Source: DASTBU01 sp035711845 (GTDB taxonomy: Bacteria; Acidobacteriota; Vicinamibacteria; Vicinamibacterales; 2-12-FULL-66-21). Taken from it: a stretch of 64,000 nt of DNA. The position numbers and the translations under genes were made by a program. The stretch lies in contig DASTBU010000084.1 in the NCBI GenBank assembly GCA_035711845.1, forward strand, positions 1 to 64,000, written 5' to 3'. This document shows, piece by piece, positions 28,650 through 36,153 of this stretch (positions are counted from its first letter, which is position 1; each line of letters opens with the position of its first letter). The notes beneath the pieces are model-generated. The model saw only the letters and a list, made by a program, of their open reading frames with translations, searched no databases and was not told where the DNA came from.

Positions 28650-29573
28650 ATGCGCGTCCATCCACGCCTCGCGCTCAGCCTGCTGTTGCTCTCCCTGACT
28701 CTCGGGCGGCTGGCGACCTGTTCTCCAGCGGCTGGGCCCACGGTCGAGGCCGTGCCGCAAACCGCTGCAGCGCCCGCACCGGCGTTGCCAAACCGTGACG
28801 ACTCGCTGAAATTTGCAGTGCTGGGAGATTTCGGCAACGGCAGCCGGGAGCAACGCGAGCTCGCCGAGCAGATGGCCAGCCTTCACGCGCGCTTCCCGTT
28901 CGAGCTCGTCATCACCGTCGGCGACAACGTCTACGGATCCGAGAACCCGCGAAGTTACAGGCAGAAGTTCGAGGAACCGTACAAGCCCCTCCTCGATGCG
29001 GGCGTGAAGTTCCACGCGTCGCTGGGCAACCACGACGACAGGGAACTGCAGCGCCATTACGAACTGTTCAACATGGGCGGAGAGTACTATTACACGTTCA
29101 AGGCGCCCAGGCAGGACGTGCGGTTCTTTGCGCTCGAGACGAGCTACATGGACGTCCGCCACATTGCCTGGCTCGAGAAGGAGCTCACCAACGCGGGCGA
29201 GCGGTGGAAGATTCCATACTTCCATCATCCGATCTACTCATCGGGCCGGCGCCACGGCTCCGACGCAGGCCTCCGGAGAATCCTCGAACCCCTGTTTCTC
29301 AAGCACGACGTCTCTGTCGTCTTCGCAGGGCACGATCACTTCTACGAGCGCACGACGCCCCAGAACGGAATCGTGCACTTCGTCGTGGGATCCGGCGGCG
29401 AGCTGCGCCGGGGCAACATCAATCGCAACACGGGCCTGACCGCGAGCGGCTTCGACAGCGATCAGGCGTTTCTGGCGGTCGAGATCGACGGCGACGAGAT
29501 GTTCTTCAACGCCATTTCGCGGACGGGTGCGGTGGTGGACGCCGGGGTGATCAGGCGGATACAGCCTCAGTAA
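28650..29573 (+). CDS. Exported calcineurin-like metallophosphoesterase
   Basis: A 307-residue protein with an N-terminal signal and a Cys at residue 24 (LATCSPAA) that could be a lipobox. All metallophosphoesterase motifs are present: GDFGNGS, GDNVYG, GNHDD, FHHPIYSS and GHDHFYER. The pattern is that of purple acid phosphatase-like enzymes (tartrate-resistant type). It could hydrolyse phosphomonoesters in the periplasm. The 3' end overlaps the convergent PLD gene by 23 bases. Confidence 0.88.
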   Translation: MRVHPRLALSLLLLSLTLGRLATCSPAAGPTVEAVPQTAAAPAPALPNRDDSLKFAVLGDFGNGSREQRELAEQMASLHARFPFELVITVGDNVYGSENPRSYRQKFEEPYKPLLDAGVKFHASLGNHDDRELQRHYELFNMGGEYYYTFKAPRQDVRFFALETSYMDVRHIAWLEKELTNAGERWKIPYFHHPIYSSGRRHGSDAGLRRILEPLFLKHDVSVVFAGHDHFYERTTPQNGIVHFVVGSGGELRRGNINRNTGLTASGFDSDQAFLAVEIDGDEMFFNAISRTGAVVDAGVIRRIQPQ

Positions 29574-30477
29574 CACCCTTATCGTTCTTGTCGGCGGTTT
29601 TACCTCCCTTCCTTTTCTCGGCTTTTTCCGCCCACTTCCCCCCTCCGGCCTGGGCCCAGTCGGCCTCGAACACGGCCTGCATCTTCTTTGCGATGCGCGA
29701 ATCGTTGACGATCACACCGACTTCGCGCCGGCCGTCCAGCTCGAGCTTCCGAAGGCTCTGGCTGCCGAGGAATGCCGACGCGGCGTCGCGCACCATGGCG
29801 CGCACGTGCAGACGCAGGTCGGGCACCTTCCGCGTCAGTATTCCCTCGATGGGCTTCTCCAGCTTGCCGATGACGCGAATCTCGACGCCGCGTCGCACAC
29901 GGTCCTGCAGGACCCGCTGAATCAGCTTGTCGGAGACCTTCTCGTCGTAGATCAGCAACTGCTTCCGTGCACCGCGGATGAACGCCGTCAGAAGCTCGCG
30001 CGAAGTCTCTGGGCTGACCACCAGCCGGTTGTGTGAGGGCGAGTACGGCTGCCGCGTCCGATCCGCTTCGAACAGCGAGGCAGCCTCCTTCACGAGCCGC
30101 TGGTCGGCGGTCATCAGCCCGAAGCTCCGGCTCTTCTCGATGTCGAGTTTGGTGTAGTTGAAGCCGAGCACGTACAGCACATTGTCTACAATCATCATCT
30201 TGCCGTGATACCGCGGCAGGTCGTCGGCTGTCCGCGCCACGGTGATGCCCGACTCCAGGAGGCGCAGCTCCAGCTTGCGCAGGTTCTTCTCCCCGCCGGT
30301 GTTGGTATGCGCGATGAGCGCCCGAACCACAACGCCGCGCGCAACCGCCGACTCCAGGGCCTTTTCCAGCTCGAGCCGGTCGAACCGGAAGATCACGATA
30401 TCGATCGATTTTCTGGCCCGTTTGAGACGCTGGAGAAGGGGTTTCAACCCATCGTCCGGTTGAACGATCAGTTTCAC
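29551..30477 (-). CDS. Phospholipase D-like protein
   Basis: A 308-residue PLD-superfamily protein with two catalytic repeats. The first HKD motif is intact (YHGKMMIVDN). In the second the lysine is replaced by arginine (LHVRAMVRDAASAFLGSQS), which may change or reduce activity. No signal peptide is present and the C-terminus is Lys-rich. It ends an apparent minus-strand operon (lipoprotein, DUF4956, PLD), starting 16 bases after the DUF4956 gene. Phosphodiesterase or phosphatidyltransferase activity is possible. Confidence 0.82.
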   Translation of the reverse strand: MKLIVQPDDGLKPLLQRLKRARKSIDIVIFRFDRLELEKALESAVARGVVVRALIAHTNTGGEKNLRKLELRLLESGITVARTADDLPRYHGKMMIVDNVLYVLGFNYTKLDIEKSRSFGLMTADQRLVKEAASLFEADRTRQPYSPSHNRLVVSPETSRELLTAFIRGARKQLLIYDEKVSDKLIQRVLQDRVRRGVEIRVIGKLEKPIEGILTRKVPDLRLHVRAMVRDAASAFLGSQSLRKLELDGRREVGVIVNDSRIAKKMQAVFEADWAQAGGGKWAEKAEKRKGGKTADKNDKGVTEAVSA

Positions 30478-30492
30478 GGGTGACCAGCTCCT

Positions 30493-31305
30493 CTACTTCT
30501 GCTTCTTGGCCTCGGACCACTCTACCGCCGCGTGACCATCGGGATCGAGACGAAGAATGGAATTCGATATGCTGTCGGTCTGGAGCTCGAGCGGGACCTG
30601 GACGTGGTAGCACACCTCCACGTCGGAGGACGTCCGCAGCTCGAACTCGCAATCGTATCTGTGCAGGATCTCTTCGATCTTCGGACGCAGGTCGTCGGTG
30701 GCCTCCCCGGCCTTCACCGCCAGGCTGAATCGTTTGCGGGTCTCGGGCTCGAAGGACTCGATGACCCCCAGCGCCGCCACCATGAACGCCGTGGAGAACA
30801 CCGCGAGCGCGTAGATCCCGACGCCTGACGCCAGGCCGACTGCGAGCGCGCACAGCATCACGACGGCGTCCTTGGGATCCTCGATTTTCGATCGGTACCT
30901 GATCAGGTTCGCGGCGCCGACGATGCCGAACGCGCGCGCGAGGCTCGACCCGACAACGAGCATGATCACCGCGCCGACCACGGCCAGCATGATCTGCGTC
31001 TGGACGACGGCGGGCTGACGCGTCGGCGTGCCGCGCCGCTTGGGACGCAGCGCGAGCCCGGCGCCGAGGAGCGCGGCCAGCGGCAGCCGCACTAACGCCT
31101 CTGCGACGGCTCCGATGGCCGGGATCCGGTCCGACAGGAGGTCCTCCGCCCCCGATTCCTCGAGCGCCGCCGGCGGCTGTTGCTGTTGACCGGCTGTCTG
31201 CGCCACGAGAGGCACGCACAGCAACATCGCGCACGCCAGGACAACGCCGGCGATGGCCGCCCAGCAGGACGATGGGTTGATCGAAGCTGGTAGGGAACGC
31301 ATCAA
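30493..31305 (-). CDS. DUF4956/MgtC-like membrane protein
   Basis: A 270-residue membrane protein. The segment SLARAFGIVGAANLIRYRSKIEDPKDAVV resembles the conserved core shared by DUF4956 and MgtC-like proteins. About four hydrophobic helices lie at residues 20-40, 70-85, 105-125 and 145-180. A soluble C-terminal ferredoxin-like domain (about 190-265) follows. DUF4956 genes often sit beside VTC-type polyphosphate or CotH-like kinase genes (family knowledge from memory). Its ATG overlaps the upstream lipoprotein stop by 4 bases. Confidence 0.75.
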   Translation of the reverse strand: MMRSLPASINPSSCWAAIAGVVLACAMLLCVPLVAQTAGQQQQPPAALEESGAEDLLSDRIPAIGAVAEALVRLPLAALLGAGLALRPKRRGTPTRQPAVVQTQIMLAVVGAVIMLVVGSSLARAFGIVGAANLIRYRSKIEDPKDAVVMLCALAVGLASGVGIYALAVFSTAFMVAALGVIESFEPETRKRFSLAVKAGEATDDLRPKIEEILHRYDCEFELRTSSDVEVCYHVQVPLELQTDSISNSILRLDPDGHAAVEWSEAKKQK

Positions 31306-32270
31306 CCCTCGAGGGCGAGGCCTTCGGCGGCTTTCTGCTTCATGCGGCGGATGAACCGATCAGCCAGAGCCTTGTCGTAGCCTCCGGCCCGGAACGCATC
31401 CTCCCACTGCCGGTCGGTCAGCCTGGCGAGGCGCTCGCAGATCCAGCGAACATCGGCGGGAGTGATGTTCCCGAGGAGTGCGTCGTGGCGGCCGCGCCAG
31501 TCCAGCTCGACTCGACCGCCTTCGACCCCCTTGATGAACGGGGTCTGCTCGAACACCTGGATGTCGCCGCGGGGGGCATTGAGCACGCCGGTCCGGCCGA
31601 ACGTGTGGCCGAGATCGCGTGCCACATACCACGTGGCCGATCCCTCCAGGGGTTGCGAGAGCCGATAGAGCCGGTTGTTGTCGTCCTTCAAGTCGGAATT
31701 CCCGAGCATGGCCTGGAGCACGATCAAGCCCTGCATCTGGACGGTGCCGACAAACGGGTTCTGATAGTACGACCAGGGGTCGGTGGCGTCCAGTCCGTGG
31801 AGATCGGGCTTGTCTTCACGGAACCGGGCCGGCTCCTGTGGATTCCCGCGCGGCGCTTTCTCGGCGTTCCAGTTCGACACATAGTAGATCGGCGGCTGGT
31901 GGTATCCGATTCCCCAGTGAATACGCGACGCCACTACTTCCGTGGACCCTTCGGGCGGAAACTTCACACTCCATTCGCGTTTGTCGGGGCCGACGACATC
32001 GTAGCCGCGGCTGAAGCCTGTGGTCTTGACGCCGGTCACGAGGAACGTGACCGCTGGATCCGGCGCAAGCCGCCTCCCGCCTACTCCCCAGAAGAGATCG
32101 CGGTCGGCCTCGGGCTCGACCCACAATTGTGCAAGCTGTGACGGCGACGGTGGATCGGGGAGCGTTGACTTGATCGGAGGGTGACAGGCGAGGGCCAAGC
32201 CGACTATGGCCACAAAGACCGTAGAAAAGGCTGTCGTCGGTCTGTTTCGCTGCTGAACTCTCGGAATCAC
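31302..32270 (-). CDS. Lipoprotein with kinase-like motifs, function unknown
   Basis: From a GTG start at 32270 this is a 322-residue protein with a lipoprotein signal ending in LALAC. AGGAGG lies 3 bases before the GTG; a longer ATG frame to 32378 lacks a site. The segment LGNSDLKDDNNRLY followed by WYVARDLGHTFGRTG looks like the catalytic and metal-binding loops of HipA/CotH/FAM20-type atypical kinases. That is a tentative reading. The neighbouring DUF4956 and PLD genes overlap or abut it, forming an operon. Confidence 0.65.
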   Translation of the reverse strand: MIPRVQQRNRPTTAFSTVFVAIVGLALACHPPIKSTLPDPPSPSQLAQLWVEPEADRDLFWGVGGRRLAPDPAVTFLVTGVKTTGFSRGYDVVGPDKREWSVKFPPEGSTEVVASRIHWGIGYHQPPIYYVSNWNAEKAPRGNPQEPARFREDKPDLHGLDATDPWSYYQNPFVGTVQMQGLIVLQAMLGNSDLKDDNNRLYRLSQPLEGSATWYVARDLGHTFGRTGVLNAPRGDIQVFEQTPFIKGVEGGRVELDWRGRHDALLGNITPADVRWICERLARLTDRQWEDAFRAGGYDKALADRFIRRMKQKAAEGLALEG

Positions 32271-32374
32271 AATCCTCCTGGCCCGGCGACAGGCGTCCGG
32301 TTGAGCCAGAACCGTGCAAATGCCGCGCCAGAGCTCAGCAGTGACGGCCGTGTTGAGGCTGGACGGCTGAACCG

Positions 32375-35300
32375 TCATCGAAAGTCATGAGATTCCGGTT
32401 CCGGCCCGTTCCCGATCAAGGGAAGCACGCGCTCGGCCTTGACCGAAGTCACGCCCTCCTGAATCTGGAGGAGGCCTTCCACGAGAAGGTAAGGCTCGCC
32501 CACTATAGTCGCCTTCTGATCCGCAAACAGATCCGGTCGAACGATGATGTTCGCAATCCCGGTTTCGTCCTCGAGGGTGAGGAACACGAAGCCTTTGGCG
32601 GTCCCCGGCCGCTGGCGCGTAATGACCGCTCCCGCCACACGCACGCGACGGCCGTGCCGCCCCTGAGGTAAATCGCGCGCGCGAAGCACACCGCGCAACG
32701 CCAGCTCGGCACGCCGAAGCGCCATCGGGTGAGGACCGATCGTAAGACTCGTCCCCGCGTAATCCGCCATCAGACGCTCGGACGGGCTCATCGCCCGAAG
32801 AGGACTTTCCAGTCCCTGGTCCCTGGGTCCCTGGGTCCCAAGTCCCTCGTCCTTTGTCCCTACGTCCTTTGTCCCTACGTCCTTTGTCAGATGCATTAAA
32901 GAGCCGGGCCCTGGGGACCCAGGGACCAGGGATCCCGGGACCAGGGACTGGAAGAGTTCTCCGGAAGGACGAACCGCGCGTTCGATCTGCCACAGCGCGG
33001 TGCGGCGGTCGTAGCCGAACGCGTTCAGCGCTCCGATCTCCGCCAGCGTGGCGAGCTCGTCCCGCCGCAGGCCGGTGTGCGCGATGAGGGTCTCAACTGA
33101 TGGATGGCGCCGCCCTCCGCCGTTCGCCGTCCGCCGTCCGGGGCTCGGGGCTCGGGGCTCGGAACTCGGGGCTCGGGGCTCGGCCGCGCTCGATTCACGC
33201 GCGGCGCCACTCCATTCGTGTGCGCAGATGTTGCAGAAGCATGTGTCCGACGGCGTGCGCTCCAGCATCGACTCGTCGTCGCACCCGCACTTCGGGCATC
33301 GATCCAACGAAGCCGTTGCTGGCGGACGGACAGCGCCGCGTGATCCGGATGAGCCATGTCCTTCCACAGACGGTGCGGCAATCGCCTTCCCCGCCTCCGC
33401 ACGCAACCCGTTCACGTACATCAAGCCGAGCCGGACGCGGCCATCGGGATCGACGCGGCACTCCCAGTCGGATTCCTGTACGTCAATCGGCGCGAACCTA
33501 ACCCCGTGGCGCTGCGCGTCCTTCACGAGCGTGGCGGGATGATAGAACCCCATCGGCTGGTTGTTCAGCATGGCCGTATAGAACGCGGCCGGATAATGCG
33601 CCTTCAGATAGGCGCTCGCATAGACGAGCAGCGCGAAACTGGCCGCGTGCGATTCGGGAAATCCATACAGGGCAAAGGACGTAATCGAACGGATGATGCC
33701 TGCGGCAGCCTCACCGGTGATGCCCTGGCGGGCCATCCCCGCGCGGAGCTTGCCCTCGATTTGCTGCATACGCCTCTCGGATCGCTTGAACCCGAACGCG
33801 CGCCGCAGTTCCTCCGCCTCGCCGCCCGAGAACCCGGCGGCCACCATCGCCATCCGCAGCAGCTGCTCCTGGAAGAGCGGCACCCCCAGCGTGCGCGCCA
33901 GGATCGGTTCGAGCGAGGGATGAGGATAGACCACCTCCTCGAGCCCCTGCCGCCGCTTCAAATACGGATGCACCATCTGCCCCACGATCGGACCGGGCCT
34001 GATGATAGCCACCTCGACGACGATGTCGTAGAAGCGCTGCGGACGCAGGCGGGGCAGCGTGGCCATCTGCGCGCGCGACTCGACCTGGAAGATCCCCACC
34101 GTGTCGGCCTCCTGCAGCATGCGGTAGACGGCGGGATCGTCGGGGGGGAGATGGGCGAGATCGAGTTCAGCCGCGGCTCGGGGCTTGGGGCTCGGGACTC
34201 GGCAATCAGCCGGGGGCCCCGAACGCGCATTAACCAGGGAGTTCACCATTGCAAGGGCATCCTGGATCACCGACATCATGCCGAGCCCGAGCAAATCCAC
34301 CTTGACGATCCCCATGTCGGCGCAGTCGTCCTTGTCCCACTGGATCACGACGCGATCGGGCATGCTCGCGTTCTCGAGCGGCACGACCTCGTCGAGCCGG
34401 CCCTGGCAGACGACCATGCCGCCGGAGTGCTGGCCGAGGTGGCGCGGCAGGTCCTGGATTCGCTGCCAGAGCTGACCGAACAGCTGGATCGTCGGATCGT
34501 GGAAGTCGATGCCGACGTCGCGGATGTTGCGTTCGAGCGTCTCCTTCGGATCGACCCACTCGAAGTGGTTCATGACCTTGGCGAGCCGATCGATCCGGGC
34601 GGGCTCGATCGCGAGCGCCTTCCCGACCTCGCGCGCCGCGCTGCGCCCGCGATACGTAATGACGTTGGCCGTCATCGCCGCGCCGTGCCGGCCGTATTTC
34701 TGGTAGACGTGCTGGATGACCCGCTCGCGGCGGTCGCCGCTCGGCAGATCGAGATCGATGTCGGGCCACTCGCCGCGTTCCTCCGAGAGGAAGCGTTCGA
34801 AGAGCAGGTCCATGCCGACCGGATCCACGGCGGTGATGCCGAGGCTGTAACAGACGGCGCTGTTGGCCGCCGATCCACGGCCTTGAACGAGGATGTCCTG
34901 CTGCCGGCAGAAGTTGACGATGTCCCAGACGATCAGGAAGTAGCCGGCGAGATCGAGCTTCTCGATGAGGTTCAGCTCGCGCTCGACCTGCGCGCGGGCG
35001 CGATCGTAATACGGCCTGTATCGCTCGCGCGCGCCAGCCTGCGTGATCTTCCGGAGAAACGACGTCATCGTTTCCCCCGGCGGGACGGGGTATTCGGGAA
35101 ACCGGTAGCCGAGATCGGCCATCGTGTATTCGAGCCGGTCCGCCAGCTCGCGCGTGCCGGCAATTGCCGCAGGCAGATCGCTGAAGAGGCGCGCCATGGC
35201 CTCCGGCGGCTTGAGGTACCGTTCGGCATTCCAGGTCAATCGCCGTCCCGCGCGCGCGAGGGTGGTCTTGTGGCGAATGCAGGTGAGCACGTCGTACAGC

Positions 35301-35923
35301 GGACGATCCGCAGGCTCCGCGAAGCGCACGCCGTTGGTGGCGATGATGGGTAGGTGAAACGCGGAGCCGAGATCCAGCAGCGCCTGGTTGTCGGATTCCT
35401 CGTCTCTGAACAGGTGGCGCTGCAGTGCCACACACACGTTCGGCGCGCCGAAGACGCCGACGAGGCGATCCACCAGCCCTCCGACACCGAACCGCGGTCC
35501 GTTGATGGCCGCGCGCCCGACGAGCGCTGTCAGCCCGGCCACCTGGCCATCGAGATCATCCAGCGTGAGGGCCCCCTCCCCCTTCGGCGCCCGCAGCTTC
35601 ATCGTCGTCACGAGCCGGCAGAGGTTGCGATATCCCTCGCGCGACCCGACGAGCACCGGGAGCGTCAGCAACCGCACATCGGCCCCGGCCGCCCACTGTC
35701 CACTGCCGGCTGCAATGCTCAGCTCCGCCCCGACGATCGCCTTGACCCCGGCCCGTTGGGCCGCGAGGTGAAACCGCGGAATACCCTGCACGCCGTCGCG
35801 ATCGAGCATCGCGATCGCCGGGTATCCGAGCTCCGCGGCGCGTTCGACGAGCCGCTCGGGCAGCGACGCGCCGTCGAGAAAGGAGAAAGCGGAGGAGGTG
35901 TGGAGCTCAATGTAATCGCACAT
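32375..35923 (-). CDS. dnaE2: Error-prone DNA polymerase DnaE2 with in-frame insertions
   Basis: A 1182-residue alpha-subunit-type polymerase for translesion synthesis, partner of ImuA/ImuB. An N-terminal PHP domain starts YIELHTSSAFSFLDGA. The palm has GRGSAANSAVCYSLG and the catalytic PDIDLD, and a C-terminal OB domain follows. Usual length is about 1020-1080. The excess lies in insertions: about residues 563-585 and 914-938 (GGGGCTCG-word repeats), 976-1038 region (a 49-codon GGGACC foldback at 32807-32953), and a Cys4 zinc-ribbon-like module at 876-904 (Cys876, 879, 897, 900). The frame is unbroken. The ATG is the end of a 226-base foldback element separating it from imuB. Confidence 0.93.
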   Translation of the reverse strand: MCDYIELHTSSAFSFLDGASLPERLVERAAELGYPAIAMLDRDGVQGIPRFHLAAQRAGVKAIVGAELSIAAGSGQWAAGADVRLLTLPVLVGSREGYRNLCRLVTTMKLRAPKGEGALTLDDLDGQVAGLTALVGRAAINGPRFGVGGLVDRLVGVFGAPNVCVALQRHLFRDEESDNQALLDLGSAFHLPIIATNGVRFAEPADRPLYDVLTCIRHKTTLARAGRRLTWNAERYLKPPEAMARLFSDLPAAIAGTRELADRLEYTMADLGYRFPEYPVPPGETMTSFLRKITQAGARERYRPYYDRARAQVERELNLIEKLDLAGYFLIVWDIVNFCRQQDILVQGRGSAANSAVCYSLGITAVDPVGMDLLFERFLSEERGEWPDIDLDLPSGDRRERVIQHVYQKYGRHGAAMTANVITYRGRSAAREVGKALAIEPARIDRLAKVMNHFEWVDPKETLERNIRDVGIDFHDPTIQLFGQLWQRIQDLPRHLGQHSGGMVVCQGRLDEVVPLENASMPDRVVIQWDKDDCADMGIVKVDLLGLGMMSVIQDALAMVNSLVNARSGPPADCRVPSPKPRAAAELDLAHLPPDDPAVYRMLQEADTVGIFQVESRAQMATLPRLRPQRFYDIVVEVAIIRPGPIVGQMVHPYLKRRQGLEEVVYPHPSLEPILARTLGVPLFQEQLLRMAMVAAGFSGGEAEELRRAFGFKRSERRMQQIEGKLRAGMARQGITGEAAAGIIRSITSFALYGFPESHAASFALLVYASAYLKAHYPAAFYTAMLNNQPMGFYHPATLVKDAQRHGVRFAPIDVQESDWECRVDPDGRVRLGLMYVNGLRAEAGKAIAAPSVEGHGSSGSRGAVRPPATASLDRCPKCGCDDESMLERTPSDTCFCNICAHEWSGAARESSAAEPRAPSSEPRAPSPGRRTANGGGRRHPSVETLIAHTGLRRDELATLAEIGALNAFGYDRRTALWQIERAVRPSGELFQSLVPGSLVPGSPGPGSLMHLTKDVGTKDVGTKDEGLGTQGPRDQGLESPLRAMSPSERLMADYAGTSLTIGPHPMALRRAELALRGVLRARDLPQGRHGRRVRVAGAVITRQRPGTAKGFVFLTLEDETGIANIIVRPDLFADQKATIVGEPYLLVEGLLQIQEGVTSVKAERVLPLIGNGPEPESHDFR
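32807..32953. repeat. 147-base GGGACC foldback inserted in frame in dnaE2
   Basis: The two ends are inverted copies: TTCCAGTCCCTGGTCCC at the left is matched by its complement at the right end, and the arms continue imperfectly for about 35 bases. The middle holds three CCTTTGTCCCTACGT-type units. Length is exactly 49 codons, so the polymerase frame is kept; the peptide contributed is rich in Gly, Pro, Ser, Lys and Asp. It belongs to the same word family as 1-97 and 38516-38634. Confidence 0.85.
33139..33183. repeat. GGGGCTCG tandem words inside dnaE2
   Basis: Five to six imperfect copies of GGGGCTCG (one reads GGAACTCG) lie within the dnaE2 coding frame and encode a Glu-Pro-Arg-Ala-Pro-Ser type repeat. 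The array directly follows the zinc-ribbon module in the protein. The same words occur at 34174-34202 in the same gene. Confidence 0.8.
34174..34202. repeat. Second GGGGCTCG-word insertion inside dnaE2
   Basis: CGGCTCGGGGCTTGGGGCTC followed by GGGACTCGG is the same word family as 33139-33183. With flanking sequence to about 34236 it adds roughly 20 residues between the conserved VNSLVN and DLAHLPPDDPAVYRML segments of DnaE2, where the family normally has a short linker. Confidence 0.75.
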
Positions 35924-36146
35924 TGCAGATTCGTCGATTGCGGATTGCAGATTGATTGAGGATTGGGGATTGGCGAATGCAGATTTCATTCGGGGATTTG
36001 TCGGGGTGGTTTGCCAGGATTTTGGTGGTTTGCCAGCTTGTCGACGGATTTGGACCCGACAAATCAACAATCCCCGAATAAAATCTGCAATCCCCAATCG
36101 CAAATTTCCAATTAATCTGCAATTTGCAATCAACGAATCTGCAATG
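35921..36146. repeat. 226-base AT-rich foldback element between imuB and dnaE2
   Basis: The left arm (35921-36005) and right arm (36055-36146) are inverted copies of each other: CATTGCAGATTCGTCGATTG at the left edge matches the complement of the right edge with one mismatch. Both arms consist of GATTG/GCAGATT words and end inside at TTTGTCGGG. The 49-base centre has two direct copies of GTGGTTTGCCAG. The element is markedly more AT-rich than its surroundings. Its left end is the dnaE2 start codon and its right end is 8 bases from the imuB stop. In mRNA it could form a very long hairpin. Confidence 0.88.
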
Positions 36147-36153
36147 TCACGCG

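Noticed and set aside
34230..35435. Long alternative minus-strand frame inside dnaE2
   Set aside because: It is out of phase with the conserved polymerase motifs and consists of Arg/Ala/Gly-rich sequence typical of shifted reading.
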